Part shown: positions 1 through 6,461 of the stretch, piece by piece
Layout: each line of letters begins with the position of its first letter
Numbering within the stretch: position 1 is the first letter of the stretch
DNA from: Chitinophagaceae bacterium
GTDB lineage: Bacteria; Bacteroidota; Bacteroidia; Chitinophagales; Chitinophagaceae
Reading direction: 5' to 3'
DNA length: 11,083 bases
Assembly (NCBI GenBank): GCA_030151745.1
Contig: JASLDA010000340.1
Location: forward strand, 1 to 11,083
Made by a program: the position numbers and the translations under genes
The notes under the pieces: model-generated
Seen by the model: only the letters and a program-made list of their open reading frames with translations
Database searches by the model: none
What the model was told of the DNA's origin: nothing

Positions 1-12
1 ATTGAAAGGTGA

Positions 13-90
13 TCAGTGGAATAAGGTGGAAAGCGATGCTGCGGGACGGTTTTGCATAAGACGAGCAATACGGTTTTTCTCTGCGTTCAT
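13..90 (-). CDS. Small 25-codon ORF directly after the tape-measure gene; possibly the broken 5' end of the next operon gene
   Basis: The ATG at 90-88 lies one base after the TAA of the tape-measure gene (94-92), a spacing typical of translational coupling. The peptide is polar and basic, beginning MNAEKNRIARLMQNRP and ending STLFH before a TGA at 15-13. I recognise no family. The frame continues open for the last 12 bases to the window edge (SPFN). It could be a genuine micro-ORF, the 5' end of a longer gene interrupted by a stop, or chance. In CIS loci the gene after the tape measure is often an ATPase or a cargo gene, but nothing in these 25 residues identifies either. It is listed because of its tight spacing, not because of homology. 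Confidence 0.3.
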   Translation of the reverse strand: MNAEKNRIARLMQNRPAASLSTLFH

Positions 91-91
91 C

Positions 92-1564
92 TTACTTGGT
101 CCAGTCGACGAACATCATGTCCTGCATCCAGGGTAGCTTCAGGATGCTGTAGCTCCAGGGAAGGAAATCCAGCAGGATATCGTGGGGCTGGCGCTGCACT
201 TTCAGCTGCCATCCGGAATCGTTATGCCGGAGAATGCCCTCCCGCTGCAAAAAGGCCTGTCGAAGCCCTTCGGGACTGGTCTGCTTCAGCACGCTCCAGT
301 TGGCGATTACAGCCGTCAGCAGGGCTTCGCATTCTTCCGTCTCGGTTGCGGTCAACAGGGGCAGAGGACCGGGACTCTCCGCCGGCGTTAAGCCGCAAAG
401 AAGCTTTTCGAGGACGAGCTCCTGCTCCAGGCAGGCGGTATCGGCGAAGGCACAGCAGCGAAGCAGGGCGATGGCGCGCGCCGGGTCTGCCAGCACATGG
501 TCCTGTACGAGACCTGTCGTCTTGAAAAAGGCGCCCAGGTAAGGAGCGATCAGCACTAGTCCTGCATTCCCGATCCGGATGCGGTGTTCCGCCGGGACGG
601 TATCTTCCTGCTTGCCGGGCTCCGGCTGATCGGCGGGCTGCGCAGCAGCCGGCCGGTTGTCCTGCCGGGGGGGCATTTCTGCGGCGGGCATATCCCCGGT
701 TCCGGTCTCGAGCAGCCTGCGGCAGATAGTCGCGAGCAGCTCTCCCGGCCCTGATGATTCCTGGGAAAGGCGCCGGGGATCCCGGTAAAGCTCCTGAGCC
801 CGGCGCGGGTCGATCGGCAGGCCGGAGCGGAACGCTGCCCCCAGTATGGCCTCAAGCTTTGCCGGCAGCGGCAGCGGACGGATGTCGGCTTCCACAAGCG
901 GCTGCAGCAGGATCCCGGTAAGCATGCTGCGGGCCGAAGCGGGGCCGATGCTGTTCTCATCCGCAAGTGAGAGCAAAAGGCGGATTATATCGGCGGCAGT
1001 TTCAGGGCTTAAGGCAGCCCAGTGCTGCAGCAGCGGCCCGGGGATATCCGCTGCGGCCAGCAGCTGGATGAAGCGGTAGCGCGGGGAAGGGCTTGCAGCA
1101 AGGAGCCTGGAAGCGCGGTCGCGCAGCATTAGTAGTCCCCGCTCGTCGAGCTCCCGTACGGCTGCTGCCGGTCCCTTGTCCATAACGCTGTCTGCCCACC
1201 AGGGGCTGGATCCATGTTCCAGGTAAAAGAAGATGGCGTCCAGCTGTGTCTGGCGCCTGTCGAGGCCCGGCGCCGCTTCCTGCATTGCCGCCAGCAGCGC
1301 CTGCCCGATCTCGGCGGTCAGCCGTTTTCCCAGATCCGCGGGAAGCGGCTCATGGGTATCGATGCTGAGGCTTATATCCAGCTTCGGCACCCGGATGAGG
1401 GTCTGCGGACCGGAGATGCTGTCGAACAGCGTGTTCAGCCGGGCCGGCAACTCCTCGTTGCAAAGCCTGGCGATGCCGCTCTGCACATCCGGGCCGCCCT
1501 TCGCGTTCCTGAGCCTGAAACGAAAGGTCTGCTTTGCGATGATATGCATGAGGGGAGCGCTCAT
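92..1564 (-). CDS. Contractile injection system tape-measure protein (compact, 490 aa)
   Basis: This protein is predicted to set inner-tube and sheath length during assembly of the particle in the cytoplasm. The N-terminus carries the family hallmark HIIAKQTFRFRL at residues 7-18, just after the start. The C-terminal conserved block includes IAPYLGAFFKTTGL (about 335-348), an ELVLEKLLCGL segment (about 380-390), FLQREGIL (about 437) and LLDFLPWSYSILKLPWM close to the end; these match the CIS_TMP-type family as I know it. The two blocks are joined by a Pro/Gln/Ala/Glu-rich low-complexity linker at about residues 283-325. Members I know of are often much longer in the middle, so this copy is short, suggesting a short tube if it really acts as a ruler. 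Two in-frame ATGs exist (residues 1 and 6); the second sits directly before the conserved HII and is a plausible alternative start. No Shine-Dalgarno is visible, as is usual in Bacteroidota. The gene lies 53 bases after the PKD gene and shows no internal defects. Confidence 0.86.
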   Translation of the reverse strand: MSAPLMHIIAKQTFRFRLRNAKGGPDVQSGIARLCNEELPARLNTLFDSISGPQTLIRVPKLDISLSIDTHEPLPADLGKRLTAEIGQALLAAMQEAAPGLDRRQTQLDAIFFYLEHGSSPWWADSVMDKGPAAAVRELDERGLLMLRDRASRLLAASPSPRYRFIQLLAAADIPGPLLQHWAALSPETAADIIRLLLSLADENSIGPASARSMLTGILLQPLVEADIRPLPLPAKLEAILGAAFRSGLPIDPRRAQELYRDPRRLSQESSGPGELLATICRRLLETGTGDMPAAEMPPRQDNRPAAAQPADQPEPGKQEDTVPAEHRIRIGNAGLVLIAPYLGAFFKTTGLVQDHVLADPARAIALLRCCAFADTACLEQELVLEKLLCGLTPAESPGPLPLLTATETEECEALLTAVIANWSVLKQTSPEGLRQAFLQREGILRHNDSGWQLKVQRQPHDILLDFLPWSYSILKLPWMQDMMFVDWTK

Positions 1565-1617
1565 GGGCTGTATAGGGATATGCTTATGCGGGGCTTTCGC
1601 TTCGTAGGGCGGGGATT

Positions 1618-2727
1618 TTATTTAGTGCCTGGATCCAGCATTTTCAGAATAGCATTCAGGTCCTTCAGATACGCCACCTTGACCGAAGCTTCTCCGTTGG
1701 TGGTAATGCGGGTTATTTCCGTATTCACCGCGTTGCGGATCTGGGAAACAATGCCTTTCTCCGCCGCGGACCAGTTTGCCATATTCGCTGCCCAGACCCT
1801 GTAGTAAGCGGTGAGCGCTTTATACAATGCCTGCAGGTTGACCTGGCTTTTATCGTAGTCGCTGTCCTGGATGCACATGATATAGGCCGCCAGGTCGGCG
1901 AGAATGGCCCAGAGCCGCAATGCCATTTCCCGGACATCGCTGCCGACGACCAGCGGCTGCAGGCTTTCGAACCAGGAAGCGAGCAGGCCGGCAACTTCGG
2001 TATCGAAGAAGAACCGGATCTGGTCCGCAGCGAGCTTGCCCGAAATGTCGCCAAGCTTTGTAAAGTATTCCTCGACCTTGCTGAAAGGCTTATAGAGCTC
2101 GCGGAATATCTTGTACTTGGCGGGGTCGCTTTTTGAAAGATCCGCGAAGGCTTTCAGGATATCATTCAACGGGCTGCAGGTCTTTTGCCGTTCCTGGCTG
2201 ACGGTGATGTCCTCGGAATGCTCGGCGCTGCAGCTGCCGTTGGAAACCTTCAGCGTGACGGTATAGACCCCCCCTTTTTTGTAGGTGTGAGACGGCGCCT
2301 TCTCTGCGGCCGACGATCCGTCCCCGAAGTCCCAGCTCATTTCGGCATTGAACGCGTCCTGGGCCGTAAACCGGCGCTCGAGCTGGGACGCCGTGCCCGG
2401 CGTGACGCTGAACAGGGCCGAGGGTGTCTGGAAGACCTCTACCTGCGTTTGCGCGCTGATGCCGTTCGCGGTATAGGTGATGATCGCCAGCTTGCTGGCC
2501 ACCGTGGTGTTGAAGGGAATGGAGCCCGGCCGGAACTCGAAGCCGTTGCCGACGGCAACCACGCCGTCGCCCCCGCCCTGGCCGCCGGCGGGTGCCACCG
2601 TGATGGGGTAGGACTTCTTATCGGCGGAGCAGAACTTATCCGGCGTCAGGCTGACCGATACGGTTTGCAGCGTAACCGTTTGCGAGGAGCTGTCCCTGCA
2701 GGGGCCGTTCGTGACGGTGAGCGTCAC
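1618..2727 (-). CDS. C-terminal part of the CIS-associated PKD protein, downstream of the TAG
   Basis: This segment has no natural start of its own. The first possible initiation codon is a GTG at 2727-2725 that encodes a Val inside a PKD beta strand (YVVTLTVTNG), and conserved coding sequence continues in frame up to the TAG. It contains the end of PKD2 (NGPC), a full third module (FCSADKKSYPITVAPAGG, then a PKD core with MSWDFGDGSS, then YTVTLKVSNGSC), and a helical region of about 185 residues beginning at KTCSPLNDILKAF and ending ILKMLDPGTK. The helical tail is Lys/Ala/Leu rich with few turns; I recognise no enzyme motif and would guess it packs against baseplate partners. If the stop is real, this part is translated only by readthrough or weak internal initiation. 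Its good conservation suggests the interruption is recent or artefactual. Confidence 0.8.
   Translation of the reverse strand: MTLTVTNGPCRDSSSQTVTLQTVSVSLTPDKFCSADKKSYPITVAPAGGQGGGDGVVAVGNGFEFRPGSIPFNTTVASKLAIITYTANGISAQTQVEVFQTPSALFSVTPGTASQLERRFTAQDAFNAEMSWDFGDGSSAAEKAPSHTYKKGGVYTVTLKVSNGSCSAEHSEDITVSQERQKTCSPLNDILKAFADLSKSDPAKYKIFRELYKPFSKVEEYFTKLGDISGKLAADQIRFFFDTEVAGLLASWFESLQPLVVGSDVREMALRLWAILADLAAYIMCIQDSDYDKSQVNLQALYKALTAYYRVWAANMANWSAAEKGIVSQIRNAVNTEITRITTNGEASVKVAYLKDLNAILKMLDPGTK
2200..2659 (-). repeat. Tandem module 3: Ig-like domain plus PKD domain
   Basis: The module opens with KFCSADKKSYPITVAPAGG, has FQTPSALF at the domain junction and an intact PKD core SWDFGDGSS followed by YTVTLKVSNGSC. 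It is more similar to module 2 than to module 1 at the opening and junction motifs (CSADK, QTP), suggesting the last two modules arose by the later duplication. Confidence 0.83.
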
Positions 2728-3129
2728 AACGTAATTGCCCGGCTTCAGGTATTGATGGCTGGCCTTGACCTACTGAGATCCGCTGCCGTCGACGAAATCA
2801 CATCGACAGGCAGCGGGGAAGGCATTCGAGCTGCGGAAGATCTTGACGTTTCCGGCCGCCGGGCTGTCCGTGATGCTGAATGTCGCGACAGGAGTCTGGT
2901 AAACCTTTACGCTGCGCTGTGCGAGCTGCCCGTTCACGGAGTAGCCGAGCGTGATCTCGCGCAGGGCCGCATCCTTCGCAAAGCTCACCAGCCCGGGTCT
3001 GAAGAAGAATTGATCCCCGCGGTTCTCGACACCGTCCCCGGAGACCTGCCCGCCCTCCGGGCTTATGCCGATCACGTAGCTGCCCTTGTCGGCGGAGCAG
3101 TATTCGGAGCCTTCGAGCGTGATGGCGGC
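2660..3129 (-). repeat. Tandem module 2: Ig-like domain plus damaged PKD domain
   Basis: The module opens with EYCSADKGSYVIGISPEGG and has YQTPVATF at the domain junction. Its PKD core reads CDFVDGS where modules 1 and 3 read WDFGDGS. The TAG follows five codons after this stretch, then the closing strand YVVTLTVTNGPC is normal. The Trp-to-Cys and Gly-to-Val differences need one base each (+ strand C to A at 2800 and 2792). Confidence 0.82.
2770..2772 (-). other. In-frame TAG interrupting the second PKD repeat
   Basis: The + strand reads CTA, so the coding strand reads TAG. Aligning module 2 with module 3 places a Glu (AAEKAPSHTY) opposite the stop (SQ-stop-VKASHQY). GAG to TAG is a single base change, C to A at 2772 on the + strand. 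No recoding element such as a strong hairpin or slippery run is evident beside it. Confidence 0.85.
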
Positions 3130-6100
3130 GCGGGCGATCCTGATCGTCTGGCTGGTCTTGTCGCTGCAGACGCCGTTGGTTGCAGTGAGCGTCACCGTGT
3201 ACGTGCCTTCCTTGTCGTAGGTATGGAATGCATTGTCGCCGCTGCCGGTGCTGCCGTCCCCGAAATCCCAGCTGAGAGATGCAGCCTGGATGCTGGTGTT
3301 CTGCACCGAGAGGACGTTGAAGGCGGTGGACTGCAGTATCTCGAACGAGGCGCTGGGACGGGCAAATACGGTGACGTTGAATATGCCGGTCTTGCCTTCT
3401 ACGGTATAGCTCAGCGCGATCACTTTGTTCAGCGTATCGTCGGAAATGCTTACCGTCGAGGGATTGAATACGAAGCTGCCGTTATCGTTGCGCGTACCCT
3501 CGCCGCTGAGCGTGCCTCCTGCCGGATTTACCGTGACGGGATAATCCGATTTGTCGGCGTTGCAGAACTGGGCCTGGGCCAGCGATACCGCCGGATCCAC
3601 ATCGTCTTTCGTTTCGTTCACGATATAATAGATCGGCGGGCAATCGCTGCAGCACATATACGGCAGGTAGAAATCCGCGATGACGACCTGGTCCGGCAGT
3701 TCCGCCGTCAGCTCGTCGAGGCTGTGGCGGGTGATCAGGTCTTTGTAGAAAAGCTTGTCGATGATCTCGAGTTGCTTTGCGCTGAGCGTGGCTTTGAGCT
3801 TGACCGTGTTCAGCTGGCGGATGCTGCCCGAAGCCAGGGTTGCGGCGGCTGTCCTGGCCTGGTCTGCCTGGACCTCCGAAGCCGCCTGCTGTGCCGCCCC
3901 GGTCTCCGTTGCTGCGCCGGCGGCCTCCGCTGCAGGCTCGTCCTTTGAGCGCCCGCTCATGATTTCCTGCAGGCGATCGGTGACGGCGAGGTTTGTGGTC
4001 TGGGGCAAGTCACGTACCGCGTCGGCGGCCGCGGCGACGCGGGTGAAAATATTGGTATTCCCCTTGCGCAGCCGGCTGCGCTCGTGGTACACCATTACGA
4101 ATGTCCCGCCCATCGTCACGCCCGCCTTGTGCTGGATGCCGGGATGCATCTTTACATAGTAGCCGAACTTCTGCAACATCGCTATGTAGACCCAGCGCAC
4201 TTTGTAGTCGTTGTAAAGAGCGAGGAACTGGGCGTCCTTGCAGGCATAGAGCAGGGCGTCCAGGTGATCGATCAGGTCTTCGCGAAGCGCGAAGGACTCG
4301 ATGTTCTCGCCGCCGTCCGCACTGCCTGCGGGGCTGAGGTCCAGCATATCCCGGATCCGCTTCGCCACGATCATCAGGTCTGTATACCGGCGCTGGAAGG
4401 AGATGATGTTGAAGCTTACCAGCGTCACCGTAAGAATTTCGGAGAGCCGTTCGATATAGTACATCAGGGCCAGGAAGGGGATGTACGCGGTCGTGCTGAG
4501 CCGGTTCTGGTTGGTCAGGATTGAATTGCTGAACGTGCCGCCGAAGAACTGGTCCGGTGTGATGTACGGCTGCTTGGCGAGAGTCTGCCAAAGCTGCTCG
4601 AAGCGATCTCCCAGGGACCCCGCGCGGTAGCGGAACGCCGGGTCCATACGCATCAGCAGCGGGGCTGCGGGGATCTTATCGGTTACGACGGTCTCGGCCG
4701 GCCGGGGCAGGGCGTAGTAGTATTTCAGCTCTTTGGCAAGCTGGCAGAGCAGCCCTTGAGCGAGTGTATCATACAGCGTTTCCAGATCCTGGAAATGGCA
4801 CTGGGACATGATGCCGGAGCCTACGTCGCCCCTGAGGTTGGCATTGTTGGTGCTGTTCGCGATCAGGGCCAATGTCTCGCGCAGGGTCCTGACATCGGAG
4901 CTCAGGGCCACTACGTCGAAGGGCAGGCGGTTCGTATCCCGCAGCTCATTGATCTGGGCCAGCGCGTCGGTGTACCGGTGGCCCACATGCCCTTCGATGC
5001 GCAGGAAGTTATAGGGCTCGAGATCGTAGCTCAGCGGCTTCAATGCTTCGGGCACAGCCTGCGGCCCCGTATTGTATAGCGCCGTATGGTACGACAGGAT
5101 CGCACGGGCGCTGCCGTTGCGGGAGCGCTCCGTATTCCAGTTCTGGTACAGCTTCTCGCTTCCCGACGCCACGTCGTAGTAAAAAGGGATGGCCTTCGCC
5201 GACAGCGGCTCGGGCCCGAGCCGGCTGGGCGTTATGCGGATAGGAGCCGCGCTGCGGCGCAGGCGGAGATTGCCGCCTGCCGCGGAGGTGAAGCTGCCTG
5301 CCTGGGTTCCGGCTTCGGGGTTGAAATGCTCCAGCAGGAGCACCAGGCGCCGGAACAGGATGCGTACGTCACGGACCATACTGCCGTGTTGACCGAGTGC
5401 GGGACTCTGGAAAAATCCGTGGCGCAGTTCCGGCGAAATGCCGCTGGCGGTGCTCGCTGCCGCTCCGAGCAGCAGGTGGCGCGGGAACAGCGTCTCGTCC
5501 GGGCAGCAGAGCGTGAGCAGCCGGTTCCCGGTCTGGCGCAGCTCCTCGTATGCGGCGATCAGGTCGGAGAAGAGATCGTAGTAGTACTGCGTGTACAAGA
5601 GCTGCTGCGAGCTGAGCCCGCCGTTGTTCAGGAAGGCAAAGTCGGAGCCGATCCCTGTAAAAGGATTTACGGGATACAGGTCGTTCAATATGGGCTGCAG
5701 CTTACTCCAGGCGCCCGAGAAGACCGCCTGCACGTTTTTTATGAATGCGCCGGTCAGGACCTTGAGAAAGCCGTCGAATACATCGCCGCTATCGTAGACA
5801 TCCCCGGCCGGGAGATGGTGGCGGGGCATGCGCAGCTCGGGGAGCTGCCACCAGCTCTGCTGGAAGCCCGAGCCCGCGGTGAGCCCGCCCGTCAGCCCGG
5901 CGGCGTCGCTTTTCCGGATCAGCAGGGGGCGGAGCGTATAATTGATATTGCTGCCCTTGTCGTCGCAGCTTTCGGGATCGCAGTTCTTGTTATCGCTGCG
6001 CAGCAGCTCGACGAACATCAGCACCGCCTTATCGGCGAGATAGGCTGCGCTCAGCGGGATGATGTCTTCCGCCGACGCGCTCGCCTTCAGCTCGTCTATG

Positions 6101-6426
6101 GGAAAGCGTTGGGCGCCGTTGGCGTAGAACGGTGCGTAGACCAGTTCTCTCGCGGCATTATAGGGCTTGTAATTTGCCAGCCGGGTTTCTTCCCAGCGGA
6201 CGAGATAGCCTGCGGAGGTGATGCCGCAGCCTTTCCCGATCACGATCTCGGTCCCGGCGGCGTTCACGGTAAGCTCCAGCCCGCAGACGATTCCGAGGCC
6301 GATCAGGTTGATCCGGGTGCCGCGCTCCTGCATGTCCAGGTAGCCGAACAGGTCGTTCAGGTTCTCCGCGGTCAGTAGCTGGTCGGCTACAAACATCGGA
6401 TAGGAGGTCGGTTGTTCGGGAAGCAT
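2770..6426 (-). CDS. N-terminal 1218 residues of the CIS-associated PKD protein, up to the TAG
   Basis: The N-terminus (YPMFVADQLLTAENLNDLF, residues 9-27, then INLIGLGIVCGLEL soon after) is the conserved opening of a large protein family found in Bacteroidota CIS loci. Further family blocks are FLRIEGHVGHRY (about 473-484), LPFDVVALSSD (about 505) and CHFQDLETLYD (about 540-550). An Ala/Gln/Glu-rich linker occupies about 826-867. It is followed by DFYLPYMCCSDCPPIYYIV, with the CCxxC cysteines at 925, 926 and 929. Module 1 (Ig-like, then PKD with WDFGDGS at 1053-1059) is complete. Module 2 begins at the YC of YCSADK (Cys1110) and is cut inside its PKD core by the stop. If TAG is read as a stop, the product lacks about 380 residues, including the end of PKD2, all of module 3 and the helical tail. 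No signal peptide or transmembrane segment is seen. The middle third (about 380-800) is mainly helical and not recognised. Confidence 0.88.
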   Translation of the reverse strand: MLPEQPTSYPMFVADQLLTAENLNDLFGYLDMQERGTRINLIGLGIVCGLELTVNAAGTEIVIGKGCGITSAGYLVRWEETRLANYKPYNAARELVYAPFYANGAQRFPIDELKASASAEDIIPLSAAYLADKAVLMFVELLRSDNKNCDPESCDDKGSNINYTLRPLLIRKSDAAGLTGGLTAGSGFQQSWWQLPELRMPRHHLPAGDVYDSGDVFDGFLKVLTGAFIKNVQAVFSGAWSKLQPILNDLYPVNPFTGIGSDFAFLNNGGLSSQQLLYTQYYYDLFSDLIAAYEELRQTGNRLLTLCCPDETLFPRHLLLGAAASTASGISPELRHGFFQSPALGQHGSMVRDVRILFRRLVLLLEHFNPEAGTQAGSFTSAAGGNLRLRRSAAPIRITPSRLGPEPLSAKAIPFYYDVASGSEKLYQNWNTERSRNGSARAILSYHTALYNTGPQAVPEALKPLSYDLEPYNFLRIEGHVGHRYTDALAQINELRDTNRLPFDVVALSSDVRTLRETLALIANSTNNANLRGDVGSGIMSQCHFQDLETLYDTLAQGLLCQLAKELKYYYALPRPAETVVTDKIPAAPLLMRMDPAFRYRAGSLGDRFEQLWQTLAKQPYITPDQFFGGTFSNSILTNQNRLSTTAYIPFLALMYYIERLSEILTVTLVSFNIISFQRRYTDLMIVAKRIRDMLDLSPAGSADGGENIESFALREDLIDHLDALLYACKDAQFLALYNDYKVRWVYIAMLQKFGYYVKMHPGIQHKAGVTMGGTFVMVYHERSRLRKGNTNIFTRVAAAADAVRDLPQTTNLAVTDRLQEIMSGRSKDEPAAEAAGAATETGAAQQAASEVQADQARTAAATLASGSIRQLNTVKLKATLSAKQLEIIDKLFYKDLITRHSLDELTAELPDQVVIADFYLPYMCCSDCPPIYYIVNETKDDVDPAVSLAQAQFCNADKSDYPVTVNPAGGTLSGEGTRNDNGSFVFNPSTVSISDDTLNKVIALSYTVEGKTGIFNVTVFARPSASFEILQSTAFNVLSVQNTSIQAASLSWDFGDGSTGSGDNAFHTYDKEGTYTVTLTATNGVCSDKTSQTIRIARAAITLEGSEYCSADKGSYVIGISPEGGQVSGDGVENRGDQFFFRPGLVSFAKDAALREITLGYSVNGQLAQRSVKVYQTPVATFSITDSPAAGNVKIFRSSNAFPAACRCDFVDGSGSQ
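3130..3591 (-). repeat. Tandem module 1: Ig-like domain plus PKD domain
   Basis: This is the first of three tandem protein modules with a pitch of 155-156 residues. It opens with FCNADKSDYPVTVNPAGG, carries FARPSASF at the junction between its two domains, and closes with the PKD signature SWDFGDGS and YTVTLTATNGVC. It is the best-preserved reference for judging module 2. Confidence 0.85.
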
Positions 6427-6461
6427 AGCTCAGTTTTTATGATAGGGATAGAGTGGGCGGT

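Larger units (their letters stand above)
1618..6426 (-). pseudogene. Large CIS-associated PKD-repeat protein gene, interrupted by one in-frame TAG
   Basis: The two open segments 6426-2773 and 2769-1618 are in the same reading frame, separated only by a TAG at 2772-2770 (codon 1219 of 1603). Residues just after the stop (VKASHQYLKPGNYVVTLTV) complete the PKD fold begun just before it. This is therefore one gene of about 1602 residues, not two neighbouring genes. The domain order is: conserved N-terminal CIS region, Ala-rich linker, Cys motif, three Ig-like+PKD modules, helical tail. Proteins of this type sit between the baseplate wedge genes and the tape measure in Bacteroidota CIS loci, so a baseplate-attached or fibre-like role is inferred. 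There is no signal peptide, which fits cytoplasmic assembly. The gene starts 35 bases after the preceding wedge gene. The stop could be real (truncated product), read through, or a sequence error. Confidence 0.85.

Noticed and set aside
1565..1617. Promoter or terminator between the PKD and tape-measure genes
   Set aside because: No Bacteroidota-type TTTG/TAnnTTTG pair and no GC hairpin followed by a T run is visible in these 53 bases.
2740..2810. Programmed stop-codon readthrough or diversity-generating retroelement target
   Set aside because: No hairpin or recoding context is seen by the TAG, no template repeat or reverse transcriptase is in the window, and the inferred changes are G>T on the coding strand rather than adenine-directed variation.
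2185..3948. 587-codon + strand ORF across the PKD repeats
   Set aside because: It runs in exact codon register opposite a gene with clear domain structure and its translation shows no recognisable family; it is explained by the lack of TTA/CTA/TCA codons in the sense strand.
5086..6378. 430-codon + strand ORF opposite the N-terminal part of the PKD protein
   Set aside because: It is in codon register with the conserved minus-strand gene and its translation is Gln/Ala/Arg-rich without motifs, as expected of a shadow.
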